Made by a program: the position numbers and the translations under genes
The notes under the pieces: model-generated
What the model was told of the DNA's origin: nothing
The model's database searches: none
What the model saw: only the letters and a program-made list of their open reading frames with translations
Source of the DNA: CAVXNP01 sp963763305
Lineage (GTDB): Bacteria > Pseudomonadota > Gammaproteobacteria > Xanthomonadales > Rhodanobacteraceae
Direction: 5' to 3'
Assembly (NCBI GenBank): GCA_963763305.1
Contig: CAVXNP010000001.1
Location: 1,612,001-1,676,000 of the forward strand
Length of the DNA: 64,000 nt
Shown here: positions 35,709 to 44,277 of the stretch, in pieces
How positions within the stretch are numbered: the first letter of the stretch is position 1
How the letters are laid out: each line of letters begins with the position of its first letter

Positions 35709-37223
35709 TCAGCCGCGCGGCGGCACGGCGGCGGCGCTGGCGCGCCCCGTGCCCAGCCGCTTGTGCTCCATCCGGCGCAGGAACTCGCGCATGATGCGCA
35801 GGTACAGCTCCTCGCGCAGGTGTGCATCCTCCACCCCCGCGTCGATCGAGGGGTTGTCGTTGACCTCGATCACCACCGGCTTCTGCCCGGCCTGCTTCAG
35901 GTCCACGCCGTAGAGGCCGTCGCCGATGCCCTGGGTGGCGCGCAGCGCCAGCTTGACCACTTCCGGCGGCGCGTCGGCCACGGCCACCGTCTCGAAGCCG
36001 CCGGACTTGGCGGTGCCCTTGGCGCCGTGGTTGTAGATCTGCCAGTGGCCGCGCGACATGTAGTACTTGCAGGCGTACAGCGGCTCGCGGTTGAGCACGC
36101 CGATGCGCCAGTCGAATTCGGTGTACACGAACTCCTGCGCCAGCAGCAGCGCGCTGTGCTGGAACAGTTCGCCGGCGGCCTTCTCCAGCGCCGCCTCGCT
36201 TTCCACCTTGGACACGCCGCGCGAGAACGAGCCGTCCGGGATCTTCAGCACCAGCGGAAAGCCCAGCCGCGCGCAGACTTCCTTCAGGCCCTTGGGGTTG
36301 TCGCGATAGAGGATCTCGGTGCGCGGCACCGCCAGCTTGCGCGCGACCATCAGGTCGTTGAGGAAGATCTTGTTGGTGCAGCGCAGGATCGAGGTGGGGT
36401 CGTCGATCACCACCATGCCTTCCTTTTCCGCGCGATGGGCGAAGCGGTAGGTGTGGTTGTCGCTGGCGGTGGTCTCGCGGATGAACAGGCCGTCGTATTC
36501 GGCCAGCCGCTGGTAGTCGTTCTTGCCGATCGGGTCGACCTCGATGCCCAGTTCCTTGCCCGCGGCGATGAACGCCTTGAGCGCCTTCTTGTTGGACGGC
36601 GGCATCGCTTCCTTCGGATCGACCAGCATCGCCACGTCGTAGCGGTACTGCTTGCGCACCCGCGGCTTGCGCCACAACTTGCGCGAGAAGCGGTCCAGCT
36701 CGGCGGCGAAGGCGTCTTCCTGCGCATCGGCCAGGGTATGCAGGCCGACCGGCTTGATCGAGCTGACCTGCCACTTGCGGTCGCGCTCGAACTCGATTCG
36801 CAGCAGCGGGCAGGGGAACATCTCGAACACCTGCCGCGCCAGGTCCTGCAGGGCGGGATACGCGGTCTCGCCGAAGTACACCAGCACGCCGAAGTCGGTG
36901 GTGTCGCGCCCGCCGGCGGGCAGGAACCGGGTCAGCTTGGCATTGAGGTCCTCGATGTCCAGGCCGTACAGCGAGCGCCGACGCAGGTCGTTGACCGTGC
37001 GCACCGACGGGATCACCTTGTGCCCACGCGCCTCGGCCAGCAGTGACACGTAGTAGCCGGTACCCAGGTACTTGTAGCTGCGGCACAGGTTGACCACGTG
37101 GGCGCGCTCGTCGTCGCCGCCGACCGGCTCGCGCAGGTAGTCCATTGCGCTGACCACATCGGTGGACGGGTAGTAGGAGCCCCAGTCGGAGGCTTTCTCG
37201 ACGACGATCACGAGACGGGTCAT
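35709..37223 (-). CDS. RimK-like ATP-grasp ligase with N-terminal RLAN domain
   Basis: A 504-residue protein. The N-terminal half (about residues 1-180) is the RimK-like ATP-grasp-associated (RLAN) domain. The C-terminal half (about 270-490) is an ATP-grasp fold: T-N-K-I-F-L-N-D-L-M, L-V-L-K-I-P-D-G-S-F-S-R-G-V, the hinge L-L-L-A-Q-E-F-V, and the metal site V-I-E-V-N-D-N-P-S-I-D-A-G-V. RimK enzymes form amide bonds with an amino acid, often Glu, on a peptide or protein. The substrate of this subgroup is not known. A GNAT acetyltransferase lies divergently 168 bases away, a pairing known for this group, in which a C39-type peptidase is often nearby; none is seen here. Confidence 0.88.
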   Translation of the reverse strand: MTRLVIVVEKASDWGSYYPSTDVVSAMDYLREPVGGDDERAHVVNLCRSYKYLGTGYYVSLLAEARGHKVIPSVRTVNDLRRRSLYGLDIEDLNAKLTRFLPAGGRDTTDFGVLVYFGETAYPALQDLARQVFEMFPCPLLRIEFERDRKWQVSSIKPVGLHTLADAQEDAFAAELDRFSRKLWRKPRVRKQYRYDVAMLVDPKEAMPPSNKKALKAFIAAGKELGIEVDPIGKNDYQRLAEYDGLFIRETTASDNHTYRFAHRAEKEGMVVIDDPTSILRCTNKIFLNDLMVARKLAVPRTEILYRDNPKGLKEVCARLGFPLVLKIPDGSFSRGVSKVESEAALEKAAGELFQHSALLLAQEFVYTEFDWRIGVLNREPLYACKYYMSRGHWQIYNHGAKGTAKSGGFETVAVADAPPEVVKLALRATQGIGDGLYGVDLKQAGQKPVVIEVNDNPSIDAGVEDAHLREELYLRIMREFLRRMEHKRLGTGRASAAAVPPRG

Positions 37224-37391
37224 GGCTGCTCTGGTGGACGGCGGTGGCCGCGGCGCAGGGCGCCGGACGGCCCCGCATGAGGCCGTCAGCGCAGTGTCGC
37301 ATGGCCCGCTCCGGGCACAAGCGGCGGCACTGAAGGCGGCCTAAACGCGCATGCCCACGCGCCCGCAGCGCCGCCTCGGTACACTGCGCCG

Positions 37392-37901
37392 ATGCTCGCC
37401 GAACCGTCGCCGACAGCCCCCTCCAGCACACCCGGCCCGGTGGCCGTGCGGCGCGCCGGCGCAGCCGACCTGGACGCGCTGGTGGCGCTGGAAGAGGCCA
37501 GCTTCAGCGCCGACCGGATCAGTCGCCGGCAGTATCGGCGCCACCTGGCCAGCGCGTCGGCATGCGTGCTGGTCGCCGGGTCGGGCAGCGCACCCTGCCT
37601 GGGATCGGCGCTGGTGTTCTTCCGCCGCGGCAGCCCCACCGCACGCCTGTACTCGCTCGCGATCCGTGCGCAGGCGCGCGGCCGTGGGCTGGGTGCGGCC
37701 CTGATCGAGGCCGCCGAAGCGGAAGCGCGCAGCCGCGGCTGCCACCACATGCGGCTGGAGGTACGTACCGACAACCTGCCGGCGATCGCCCTGTATGAAC
37801 GGCTCGGCTACCGTCGGATTGGCGTGTGCCGGGCCTATTACGCCGACGGTGCCGATGGCTGGCGTTATGCCAAGGCGTTGGCCCGGGAGTCCGGGCGTTA
37901 G
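37392..37901 (+). CDS. GNAT N-acetyltransferase
   Basis: A 169-residue acetyltransferase, RimI-like. The acetyl-CoA loop is S-L-A-I-R-A-Q-A-R-G-R-G-L-G-A-A-L, followed by E-V-R-T-D-N-L-P-A-I-A-L-Y-E-R-L-G-Y and Y-Y-A-D-G-A-D-G-W-R-Y. The last motif is shared with acetyltransferases paired with RLAN/RimK-type ligases. The first 18 residues are Pro/Ser-rich. It is divergent from the RimK-like gene and may act on the same peptide or amino-acid substrate; that link is inference from context. Confidence 0.85.
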   Translation: MLAEPSPTAPSSTPGPVAVRRAGAADLDALVALEEASFSADRISRRQYRRHLASASACVLVAGSGSAPCLGSALVFFRRGSPTARLYSLAIRAQARGRGLGAALIEAAEAEARSRGCHHMRLEVRTDNLPAIALYERLGYRRIGVCRAYYADGADGWRYAKALARESGR

Positions 37902-38048
37902 GCACTTGCGAGTCGGGAAGGTGGTTGTGCGAGGGAAGCGGTTTTCGGTCTGTCGCCGGGATCTTCCAGGGGCCAACGAAGGCGCAGCCATCGAAGCTGC
38001 AACCGCTGTTGCGGTATGAACGATTTCTGCCGCGCAGGCACCGGGCGG

Positions 38049-38750
38049 CTATAGCGCATCGGCGCGCTGCAGGGTGGCCGGATCCGCGCGCGCCACCAGT
38101 GCGCCGGTGCGCATCAGGCTGACCGTGTAGTGGCCATCGTCGACCAGCGGCAGGTACACGCCACTGCCGTAGACGGTGTCGACCAGCGGCAGCCAGCGGG
38201 CGTAGTGCCGACGCAGGTTGAGCAGATCCAGCGTGCCGGCCTGGTTGAAGTCGATCACGCTGCGCGGGGCCTGTCGTTCCTGCACCGGGTCCCGGTAGCG
38301 CCCCGACAGGCGATCGAGCCGGTACAGCGGCGGCACCCCGGCCAGCAGCGCCGGCAGCTTCCACTTCAGCACCACCGCCTCCAGCCGCCAGTCGTCGCCG
38401 TCGAGAAGCACCTCGCGGGTGCTGCCGTCGGGCCAGGCAAGATCCAGCGCCCAATGCTGCGGCGACAGGATGCGGCTGTGGATCTGCACCACCGGCGCTT
38501 CCTCGCCCAGCACGCGATAGCCGCGCAGGGTCCAGCCGGCCCCGGCCAGCAGCAGGGTAAGCCCCAGGCCGAGCAGCAACAGCAGGCTGCGCCAGCCGGC
38601 GGCCAGATGCCGCCGGTCCCGCATGCGTCGCCGCAGGGCGACCGCCTGGATCAGGGTGAACAGCAGGCCACATGTGCCCAGTACCAGCAAGACAGTGGTC
38701 GGCAATTGCATCCAGCTGGCCCATTCCATCGGCGTGTCCGGCGTGACCAT
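38049..38750 (-). CDS. Two-helix membrane protein with extracytoplasmic domain
   Basis: A 233-residue protein. Two membrane segments (about residues 13-37 and 54-77) flank a basic loop (R-R-R-M-R-D-R-R). A soluble domain of about 150 residues follows, mainly beta, with D-R-L-S-G-R-Y-R-D and Y-G-S-G-V-Y-L-P-L-V-D-D-G-H-Y. I do not recognise it. The ATG at 38750 is chosen because GGAAG lies five bases upstream; ATG codons a few residues earlier are possible. It stands divergent from lptM, 81 bases away. Confidence 0.6.
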   Translation of the reverse strand: MVTPDTPMEWASWMQLPTTVLLVLGTCGLLFTLIQAVALRRRMRDRRHLAAGWRSLLLLLGLGLTLLLAGAGWTLRGYRVLGEEAPVVQIHSRILSPQHWALDLAWPDGSTREVLLDGDDWRLEAVVLKWKLPALLAGVPPLYRLDRLSGRYRDPVQERQAPRSVIDFNQAGTLDLLNLRRHYARWLPLVDTVYGSGVYLPLVDDGHYTVSLMRTGALVARADPATLQRADAL

Positions 38751-38831
38751 GAGGACTTCCATCATAGCGGTCGGCGCGTGAGCCACCGCGTCGCTGGCTA
38801 TACTGCTGCCAGTCCGCCGTGGGAAACACCG

Positions 38832-39023
38832 ATGCGCCGTTGCCTGTTGTCACTCGCCCTGCTCGCCCCTGTCGCCCTGCTCGCCGGATGCGGCAACAAG
38901 GGGCCGTTGGTGCGACCGGCCGCGGCGCCCGCCCGCAGCGCACCGATGGTGCCGGCACCGGCTGCGTCGAGCGCGCCGATGGCGGTACCGCTGCCGGCCG
39001 GTGGCGCCGTCGACAACGGCTGA
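38832..39023 (+). CDS. lptM: LptM-type (YifL) small lipoprotein
   Basis: A 63-residue lipoprotein. It has a basic N-terminus, a hydrophobic core and lipobox L-L-A-G-C, followed by G-N-K-G-P-L, the hallmark of LptM/YifL. The rest is Ala/Pro-rich. In E. coli, LptM binds LptD and helps its disulfide maturation in the LPS export complex. It lies six bases before dapF, the same neighbourhood as in E. coli, so the two are an operon. Confidence 0.85.
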   Translation: MRRCLLSLALLAPVALLAGCGNKGPLVRPAAAPARSAPMVPAPAASSAPMAVPLPAGGAVDNG

Positions 39024-39029
39024 TCGCCC

Positions 39030-39866
39030 GTGGCTCTGGCTTTCAGCAAGATGCACGGGCTCGGCAACGATTTCGTGTTGCTCGATGCCCGCACGCTGCC
39101 GACGCTGCCGGACCCGGCGCGGATCCGGGCGATGGCCGACCGCCAGCGCGGCATCGGCTTCGACCAGTTGCTGAGCGTGGAGCCGGCGCGCGACCGGTCC
39201 TGCGCCTTCTACTACGGCATCTGGAACGCGGATGGCTCGCCCTCGGGCCAGTGCGGCAACGGCGTGCGCTGCGTGGCCGCCTGGCTGCACCGGGCCGGTC
39301 TGCTGGCATTGCAGCAGACCACGCGTATCGAGAGCCCATCCGGGCCAGTCAGCGTGCGCCTGCTGGCGCCGCAAAGGGTGGCGGTGGAGATGGGCGAACC
39401 GGTGTTCGCGCCGGCGCGGATTCCTTTCCGGGCCGACACCCAAGCCGATCCTTATCCGCTGGAGTTGGAGCCGCGCATCTTGCAGATCGGCGCCGTGTCC
39501 ATGGGCAACCCGCACGCGGTGATCGTGGTGGACGACCTGGACGCCCCCGATCTGCTGGAGCTCGGACCGCGGGTGAGCGCCCATCCGCGCTTTCCGCAGG
39601 GCGCCAACGCCGGCTTCGTGCAGCGGGTCGACCGGCAGCGGTTGCGATTGCGCGTGCACGAGCGCGGCAGCGGCTGGACCCTGGCCTGCGGCACTGGCGC
39701 CTGCGCCGCAGCGGCGGTACTGCGCCGACGCGGCGAGGTCGATGCCCGTGTGCAGGTGAGTCTTCCCGGCGGCACGCTGCAGATCGACTGGGAGGGCTCC
39801 GGCCAGCCGTTGTGGATGACCGGTCCGGCCACGTTCGTGTTCGACGGCACCTGGCTGGGCGACTGA
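39030..39866 (+). CDS. dapF: Diaminopimelate epimerase
   Basis: A 278-residue enzyme converting LL- to meso-diaminopimelate for lysine and peptidoglycan. The two catalytic Cys residues are in C-G-N-G-V-R-C and A-C-G-T-G-A-C; M-H-G-L-G-N-D-F at the start and G-N-P-H-A-V are also present. The start is GTG at 39030, giving V-A-L-A-F-S-K-M-H-G. It follows lptM and precedes a DUF484 gene and xerC, the usual gammaproteobacterial dapF-yigA-xerC order. Confidence 0.95.
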   Translation: MALAFSKMHGLGNDFVLLDARTLPTLPDPARIRAMADRQRGIGFDQLLSVEPARDRSCAFYYGIWNADGSPSGQCGNGVRCVAAWLHRAGLLALQQTTRIESPSGPVSVRLLAPQRVAVEMGEPVFAPARIPFRADTQADPYPLELEPRILQIGAVSMGNPHAVIVVDDLDAPDLLELGPRVSAHPRFPQGANAGFVQRVDRQRLRLRVHERGSGWTLACGTGACAAAAVLRRRGEVDARVQVSLPGGTLQIDWEGSGQPLWMTGPATFVFDGTWLGD

Positions 39867-39912
39867 GCGGCCAGGTCCATTGCCGCAGGCGCCCGGGCGT
39901 CGCACACTCAGG

Positions 39913-39936
39913 GCCGGCCTGTCCGGCCGGCGTTTT
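39913..39936 (+). terminator. Hairpin with short T-run after dapF
   Basis: GCCGGCC, five-base loop, GGCCGGC, then GTTTT. The seven-base stem followed by four T fits a weak intrinsic terminator or attenuator between dapF and the DUF484 gene. Confidence 0.5.
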
Positions 39937-39956
39937 CGTATTTCGAGGTTTTCCGC

Positions 39957-40643
39957 ATGACCGACACCGTGCTCGATGATGGCCTGCAAGCCAGCGACGT
40001 GGCCGCCTACCTGCGACGCCACCCGCACTTTCTGAGCGATTACCCGGAGCTGGCCGCCCAGCTGACCATGCCGCGCGAACAGGGGCAGGTGTCCTCGCTG
40101 GCGGTCTATCAGTTGCAGAGCCTGCGCCAAAAGAACGCCGAGCTGGAGCGCAGGCTGGCCGACCTGGTTGCGATCGCCGCGGAGAACGAGCAGCTGATGC
40201 AGCGCGTGCACGGCCTCAACGTGACCGTGCTGCGCGCCGGCACGCCGGCCAGCGCGGCGCGCAACGTGATCCAGAAGCTGGCGGTGGAGTTCCACACCGG
40301 CCCGGTGCGGCTGCTGCTGTTCGGCAACCCGCTGGAGCTGCCCGCGGCGCCCTGGCTGCAGGTGGTGCCTGACGGCCGCGCCGGTCTGCCCGAATTCGGC
40401 GAGCTGCTGGAGCAGCACGAGCCGATGGCCGGGCGCCTGTCCGCCGAGCGGCTCGCTTGCCTGTTCGGCGAGCAGGCCGGCGAAGTGCGCTCGGCCGCGG
40501 TGATGCCGCTGGACGAACTGGGCCTGCTGGCGATAGGCAGCCCGGACGCGGACAAATTCCAGCCGGGCATGGGGACGCTGTTCCTGAAGATGATCGCGGC
40601 CACCGTCACCGCCGCCCTGCTGCGCTCGCCGGAAACGGCCTAG
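39957..40643 (+). CDS. DUF484 (YigA) family protein
   Basis: A 228-residue protein. It starts with V-A-A-Y-L-R-R-H-P-H-F-L-S-D-Y-P-E-L, followed by a coiled-coil stretch (L-R-Q-K-N-A-E-L-E-R-R-L) and a GAF-like domain. These are the marks of the DUF484 family, always found before xerC in gammaproteobacteria and of unknown function. The xerC start lies five bases after its stop, so they are co-transcribed. Confidence 0.88.
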   Translation: MTDTVLDDGLQASDVAAYLRRHPHFLSDYPELAAQLTMPREQGQVSSLAVYQLQSLRQKNAELERRLADLVAIAAENEQLMQRVHGLNVTVLRAGTPASAARNVIQKLAVEFHTGPVRLLLFGNPLELPAAPWLQVVPDGRAGLPEFGELLEQHEPMAGRLSAERLACLFGEQAGEVRSAAVMPLDELGLLAIGSPDADKFQPGMGTLFLKMIAATVTAALLRSPETA

Positions 40644-40648
40644 CCGCA

Positions 40649-41539
40649 GTGGCGGTGCAGCCACGCGCCCAGCTCGACGCCTGGCTCGGCCGGCTGGCCA
40701 GCGAGCGCCAGGCATCGCCGCATACGCTCGACGGCTACCGCCGCGACCTGGACAAGCTGCTGCGCTGGATGGAGGTCGAAGCGATCGGCTCGTTCGACAC
40801 GCTGCAGCCGCATCACCTGCGTCGCTTCATTGCCGCCCAGCACCGCGGCGGCCTCTCGGCCAAGAGCCTGCAACGGCTGCTGTCGGCCTGCCGCAGCCTG
40901 TTCCGCCAGTTGCGCCGCGAGGGCGCGCTGGCGCACGACCCGGCCGTTGGCGTGCGCGGGCCCAAGGTGCACCGCAAGCTGCCGCAGGTGCTGGACGTGG
41001 ACGAGGCCACCGCGCTGGTGGAGCACGGCGACGAAGGCCCGCGTGGCGTGCGTGACCGCGCCATGCTGGAGCTGTTCTACTCATCCGGCCTGCGCCTGTC
41101 CGAACTGGTCGGGCTGCGCTGGGTCGACCTCAACCTGGACGAAGGCGAGGTGCGCGTGCTGGGCAAGGGCGGCAAGACCCGGGTGGTTCCGGTGGGTCGG
41201 CACGCGGTCGCGGCCCTGCGCGCGCTGGGAGCGGCGCAGGGGCTTTCGCCTGAAGCACCGGTGTTCCGCGGCCGCGGCGGCGGCACGATCAGTCCGCGCA
41301 CGGTCCAGGCGCGGATGAAGACGCTGGCGCTGCAGATGGGCTTCGCCAAGCACGTGCACCCGCACCTGTTGCGACACACCTTCGCCAGCCACATGCTGGA
41401 GTCCTCCGGCGACCTGCGCGCGGTGCAGGAGCTGCTCGGCCACGCCGACATCGCCACCACGCAGATCTATACCCACCTGGATTTCCAGCACCTGGCGCGG
41501 GTCTACGACGCGGCCCATCCACGGGCGCGGCGCAAGTAG
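40649..41539 (+). CDS. xerC: Tyrosine recombinase XerC
   Basis: A 296-residue recombinase resolving chromosome dimers at dif together with XerD. The N-terminal SAM-like DNA-binding domain is followed by the catalytic residues: Arg in S-G-L-R-L-S-E-L, Lys in G-K-G-G-K-T-R, H-L-L-R-H-T-F-A-S-H-M-L, and L-G-H-A-D-I-A-T-T-Q-I-Y-T-H with the Tyr nucleophile. The start is GTG at 40649, with a second GTG two codons later as an alternative. Confidence 0.93.
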   Translation: MAVQPRAQLDAWLGRLASERQASPHTLDGYRRDLDKLLRWMEVEAIGSFDTLQPHHLRRFIAAQHRGGLSAKSLQRLLSACRSLFRQLRREGALAHDPAVGVRGPKVHRKLPQVLDVDEATALVEHGDEGPRGVRDRAMLELFYSSGLRLSELVGLRWVDLNLDEGEVRVLGKGGKTRVVPVGRHAVAALRALGAAQGLSPEAPVFRGRGGGTISPRTVQARMKTLALQMGFAKHVHPHLLRHTFASHMLESSGDLRAVQELLGHADIATTQIYTHLDFQHLARVYDAAHPRARRK

Positions 41540-41631
41540 CCACGGTACGCCGGCGGTGCGCCATCGCCGCGGCTTGCAATCGTCCGGAGCGGACCCCACA
41601 CAGACAGCTCGTGCAACCTTGCAGGGCCGTC

Positions 41632-42180
41632 ATGGAATCCTTTCACGCCACCACCATCATTTCCGTGCGCCGCCATGGTCGCGTCGTGCTCGGCGGCGAT
41701 GGTCAGGTCACCCTGGGCAACACGATCATGAAGTCCAACGCGCGCAAGATCCGCCGCCTGGGCAAGGGTGACGTGCTGGCCGGCTTTGCCGGCGCCACCG
41801 CCGATGCGTTCACCCTGTTCGAACTGTTCGAGCAGAAGCTGGACAAGCACGGCAACAACCTCACCCGCGCCGCGGTGGAGATGGCCAAGGAATGGCGCAC
41901 CGACCGCCGCTTCGGCAAGCTCGAGGCGATGCTCGCGGTAGCCGACAAGGAGGCCTCGCTGCTGATCTCCGGCAACGGCGACGTGCTGGAGCCGGAGAAC
42001 GGACTGATCGCGATCGGCTCCGGCGGCCCGTTCGCCCAGTCGGCCGCGTTGGCGCTGATGGAAAACACCGACATGGATGCGCGCCAGATCGTCGAGCACG
42101 CGCTGAAGATCGCCGGCGACATCTGCATCTACACCAATCACAACGTCACGATCGAGGAGCTTGCAGGGGCGGACGAATAG
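41632..42180 (+). CDS. hslV: ATP-dependent protease subunit HslV
   Basis: A 182-residue proteasome-like peptidase that works with HslU. The mature N-terminal catalytic Thr should be residue 7 (H-A-T-T-I-I-S-V-R-R); it is preceded by a six-residue propeptide, M-E-S-F-H-A, longer than in E. coli, where Thr follows Met. G-D-G-Q-V-T-L-G-N-T and I-G-S-G-G-P-F-A-Q are standard. The hslU gene follows 95 bases downstream, so the pair is an operon. Confidence 0.95.
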   Translation: MESFHATTIISVRRHGRVVLGGDGQVTLGNTIMKSNARKIRRLGKGDVLAGFAGATADAFTLFELFEQKLDKHGNNLTRAAVEMAKEWRTDRRFGKLEAMLAVADKEASLLISGNGDVLEPENGLIAIGSGGPFAQSAALALMENTDMDARQIVEHALKIAGDICIYTNHNVTIEELAGADE

Positions 42181-42275
42181 CGAGGGTGCCCGCCCGGAGG
42201 TTTCCGGCAAGCACCCTGGCCTCGCCGCCGCATCCCGCGCCCTCGCTACTCGCCCCTCATCCCTGAGCTCTTCCC

Positions 42276-43613
42276 ATGTCCGAACTCACTCCCCGCGAAA
42301 TCGTCAACGAACTCGACCGCTTCATCATCGGCCAGAACGACGCCAAGCGCGCCGTGGCGATCGCGCTGCGCAACCGCTGGCGCCGCATGCAGCTGGAGCC
42401 GGAGCTGCGCAACGAGGTCACGCCGAAGAACATCCTGATGATCGGCCCTACCGGCGTGGGCAAGACCGAGATCGCCCGCCGCCTGGCAACGCTGGCCAAC
42501 GCGCCGTTCGTGAAGGTCGAGGCGACCAAGTTCACCGAGGTCGGTTATGTCGGCAAGGACGTCGAATCGATCATCCGCGACCTGGCCGACGTGGCCTACA
42601 AGCTGACCCGCGAGCAGGCGGTACGGCGGGTGCGCTCGCAGGCCGAGGACCGCGCGGAGGACCGCATCCTCGACGCGCTGCTGCCGCGCCGGCAGCCGGC
42701 CAGCGACTGGAGCCACGACGCCGCCACGCCGGCGATCGACAGCGATACCCGGCAGAAGCTGCGCAAGCAGCTGCGCGAGGGGACACTGGACGAGCGCGAG
42801 ATCGAGCTGGAATTCGCCAGCCAGGTCGGGGTGGAGATCATGTCGCCACCGGGCATGGAGGAAATGGGCCAGCAGCTGCGGCAGATGTTCGCCAACCTGG
42901 GTGGCGGCAAGACGCAGAGTCGCAAGTTGCCGATCAAGGCGGCGCGCCCGCTGCTGATCGACGAGGAAGCCGGCAAGCTGCTCAACGACGAGGAAGTGCG
43001 CGCGCAGGCGATGGAGTCGGCCGAACAGAACGGCATCGTCTTCATCGACGAAATCGACAAGGTGGCGCAGCGCTCCGAAATGGGCAGCGCCGGGGTCAGC
43101 CGCGAGGGCGTGCAGCGCGACCTGCTGCCGCTGGTGGAGGGCTCGACCGTGTCCACCCGCTACGGACCGATCAAGACCGACCACATGCTTTTCATCGCCT
43201 CCGGAGCGTTCTCGCTGGCCAAGCCGTCGGACCTGATTCCGGAGCTGCAGGGCCGGCTGCCGATCCGGGTCGAGCTGGCGGCGCTGGAAGTGGGCGACTT
43301 CAAGCGGATCCTGCGCGAGCCACACAACGCGCTGACCAAACAGTACGTGGCTCTGTTGGGCACCGAGGGGGTCACCATCGACTTTACCGAAGCGGGCATC
43401 GACCGGCTGGCCGAGGTCGCCTTCCAGGTGAACCTGCGCACCGAGAACATCGGCGCCCGTCGCCTGCACACCGTGATGGAACGTCTGCTGGAGCAGATCT
43501 CGTTCGAGGCCGCGGACAAGTCCGGCGAAAAGTACACGATCGACGCCGAACAGGTAGACAAAAGCCTGGGATCGCTGGCCGAAGACCAGGATTTGAGCCG
43601 CTACATCCTTTGA
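42276..43613 (+). CDS. hslU: HslU ATPase subunit of the HslVU protease
   Basis: A 445-residue AAA+ unfoldase. Walker A is G-P-T-G-V-G-K-T-E-I-A-R-R, Walker B G-I-V-F-I-D-E-I-D-K, and the C-terminal tail L-S-R-Y-I-L inserts into HslV. The intermediate I-domain (about residues 110-240) is present with normal length. It starts with M-S-E-L-T-P-R-E-I-V-N-E-L. Confidence 0.96.
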   Translation: MSELTPREIVNELDRFIIGQNDAKRAVAIALRNRWRRMQLEPELRNEVTPKNILMIGPTGVGKTEIARRLATLANAPFVKVEATKFTEVGYVGKDVESIIRDLADVAYKLTREQAVRRVRSQAEDRAEDRILDALLPRRQPASDWSHDAATPAIDSDTRQKLRKQLREGTLDEREIELEFASQVGVEIMSPPGMEEMGQQLRQMFANLGGGKTQSRKLPIKAARPLLIDEEAGKLLNDEEVRAQAMESAEQNGIVFIDEIDKVAQRSEMGSAGVSREGVQRDLLPLVEGSTVSTRYGPIKTDHMLFIASGAFSLAKPSDLIPELQGRLPIRVELAALEVGDFKRILREPHNALTKQYVALLGTEGVTIDFTEAGIDRLAEVAFQVNLRTENIGARRLHTVMERLLEQISFEAADKSGEKYTIDAEQVDKSLGSLAEDQDLSRYIL

Positions 43614-43646
43614 TTACATCTCGTAAACAAGCCCCAGCAGCCGGTC

Positions 43647-43655
43647 TGTTAAAAT
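43647..43655 (+). promoter_or_regulatory. Extended -10 promoter, possibly giving a leaderless mRNA
   Basis: TGTTAAAAT is an extended -10 (TG, one base, TAAAAT) with no good -35. The ATG of the next gene is seven bases further on, where transcription would begin, and no ribosome-binding site precedes that ATG. A leaderless transcript is a reasonable reading. Confidence 0.5.
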
Positions 43656-43662
43656 AGCTGCC

Positions 43663-44277
43663 ATGGGCACTGTCATTGAACTGAAAACCACGGGGCAGCG
43701 CGCACAGCTGCGTGAGGCGCAGCAGAACCACCAGTTGATCCGCCTGTGGCGCGGCGAACTCGAGCACGGCAGCTTCTGCGGTTACGTCGGCGGCGTGGGC
43801 CGTGAATTCCTGTTGTTGTGGGTGGTTGGCGACGGCATCACCTACGACGGGATGTACGTGATGCGCCACCGCGACATCTCCGAGCTGGAGGCGCCGGACA
43901 AGCACCACAGCTTCATGGAGAAGGCGCTCAAGCTGAAGCAACTGCTGCCGCGTCCGCCGCGCGGCTTCCCGCTGGACAACATCCGCGAAGTGGTCCAGGC
44001 GGCCGGCAAGCTGTCGCCGGTGATCGGCGTGCACGTGGACAGCGAGGACGAGTCGGAGGTGTGCTACATCGGCCGCCTGATCGACGTGGAGGAGGACGGC
44101 TTCAACATGCAGGAGGTCAGTCCCGACGCCGAGTGGCTGCGCGAACCGTCGTTCTTCAGCTGGGACGAGGTCTCCACGGTCAGCATGGAAGACGGCTACG
44201 CCCAGTCGCTGCTGGCGGTGGCCGGTTCGCCGCCGGCGCTGGAAATCGGCGACTCCGGCGTGGGCCACGCGCACTAG
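43663..44277 (+). CDS. Conserved hypothetical protein downstream of hslVU
   Basis: A 204-residue soluble protein without signal or membrane helix. It begins M-G-T-V-I-E-L-K-T-T-G-Q and has the acidic middle segment V-D-S-E-D-E-S-E-V and a beta-rich region (C-Y-I-G-R-L-I-D-V-E-E-D-G-F). I do not recognise a named domain. Codon use is like its neighbours, supporting a native gene. It is 49 bases after hslU and has its own extended -10 promoter next to the start codon. Confidence 0.75.
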   Translation: MGTVIELKTTGQRAQLREAQQNHQLIRLWRGELEHGSFCGYVGGVGREFLLLWVVGDGITYDGMYVMRHRDISELEAPDKHHSFMEKALKLKQLLPRPPRGFPLDNIREVVQAAGKLSPVIGVHVDSEDESEVCYIGRLIDVEEDGFNMQEVSPDAEWLREPSFFSWDEVSTVSMEDGYAQSLLAVAGSPPALEIGDSGVGHAH

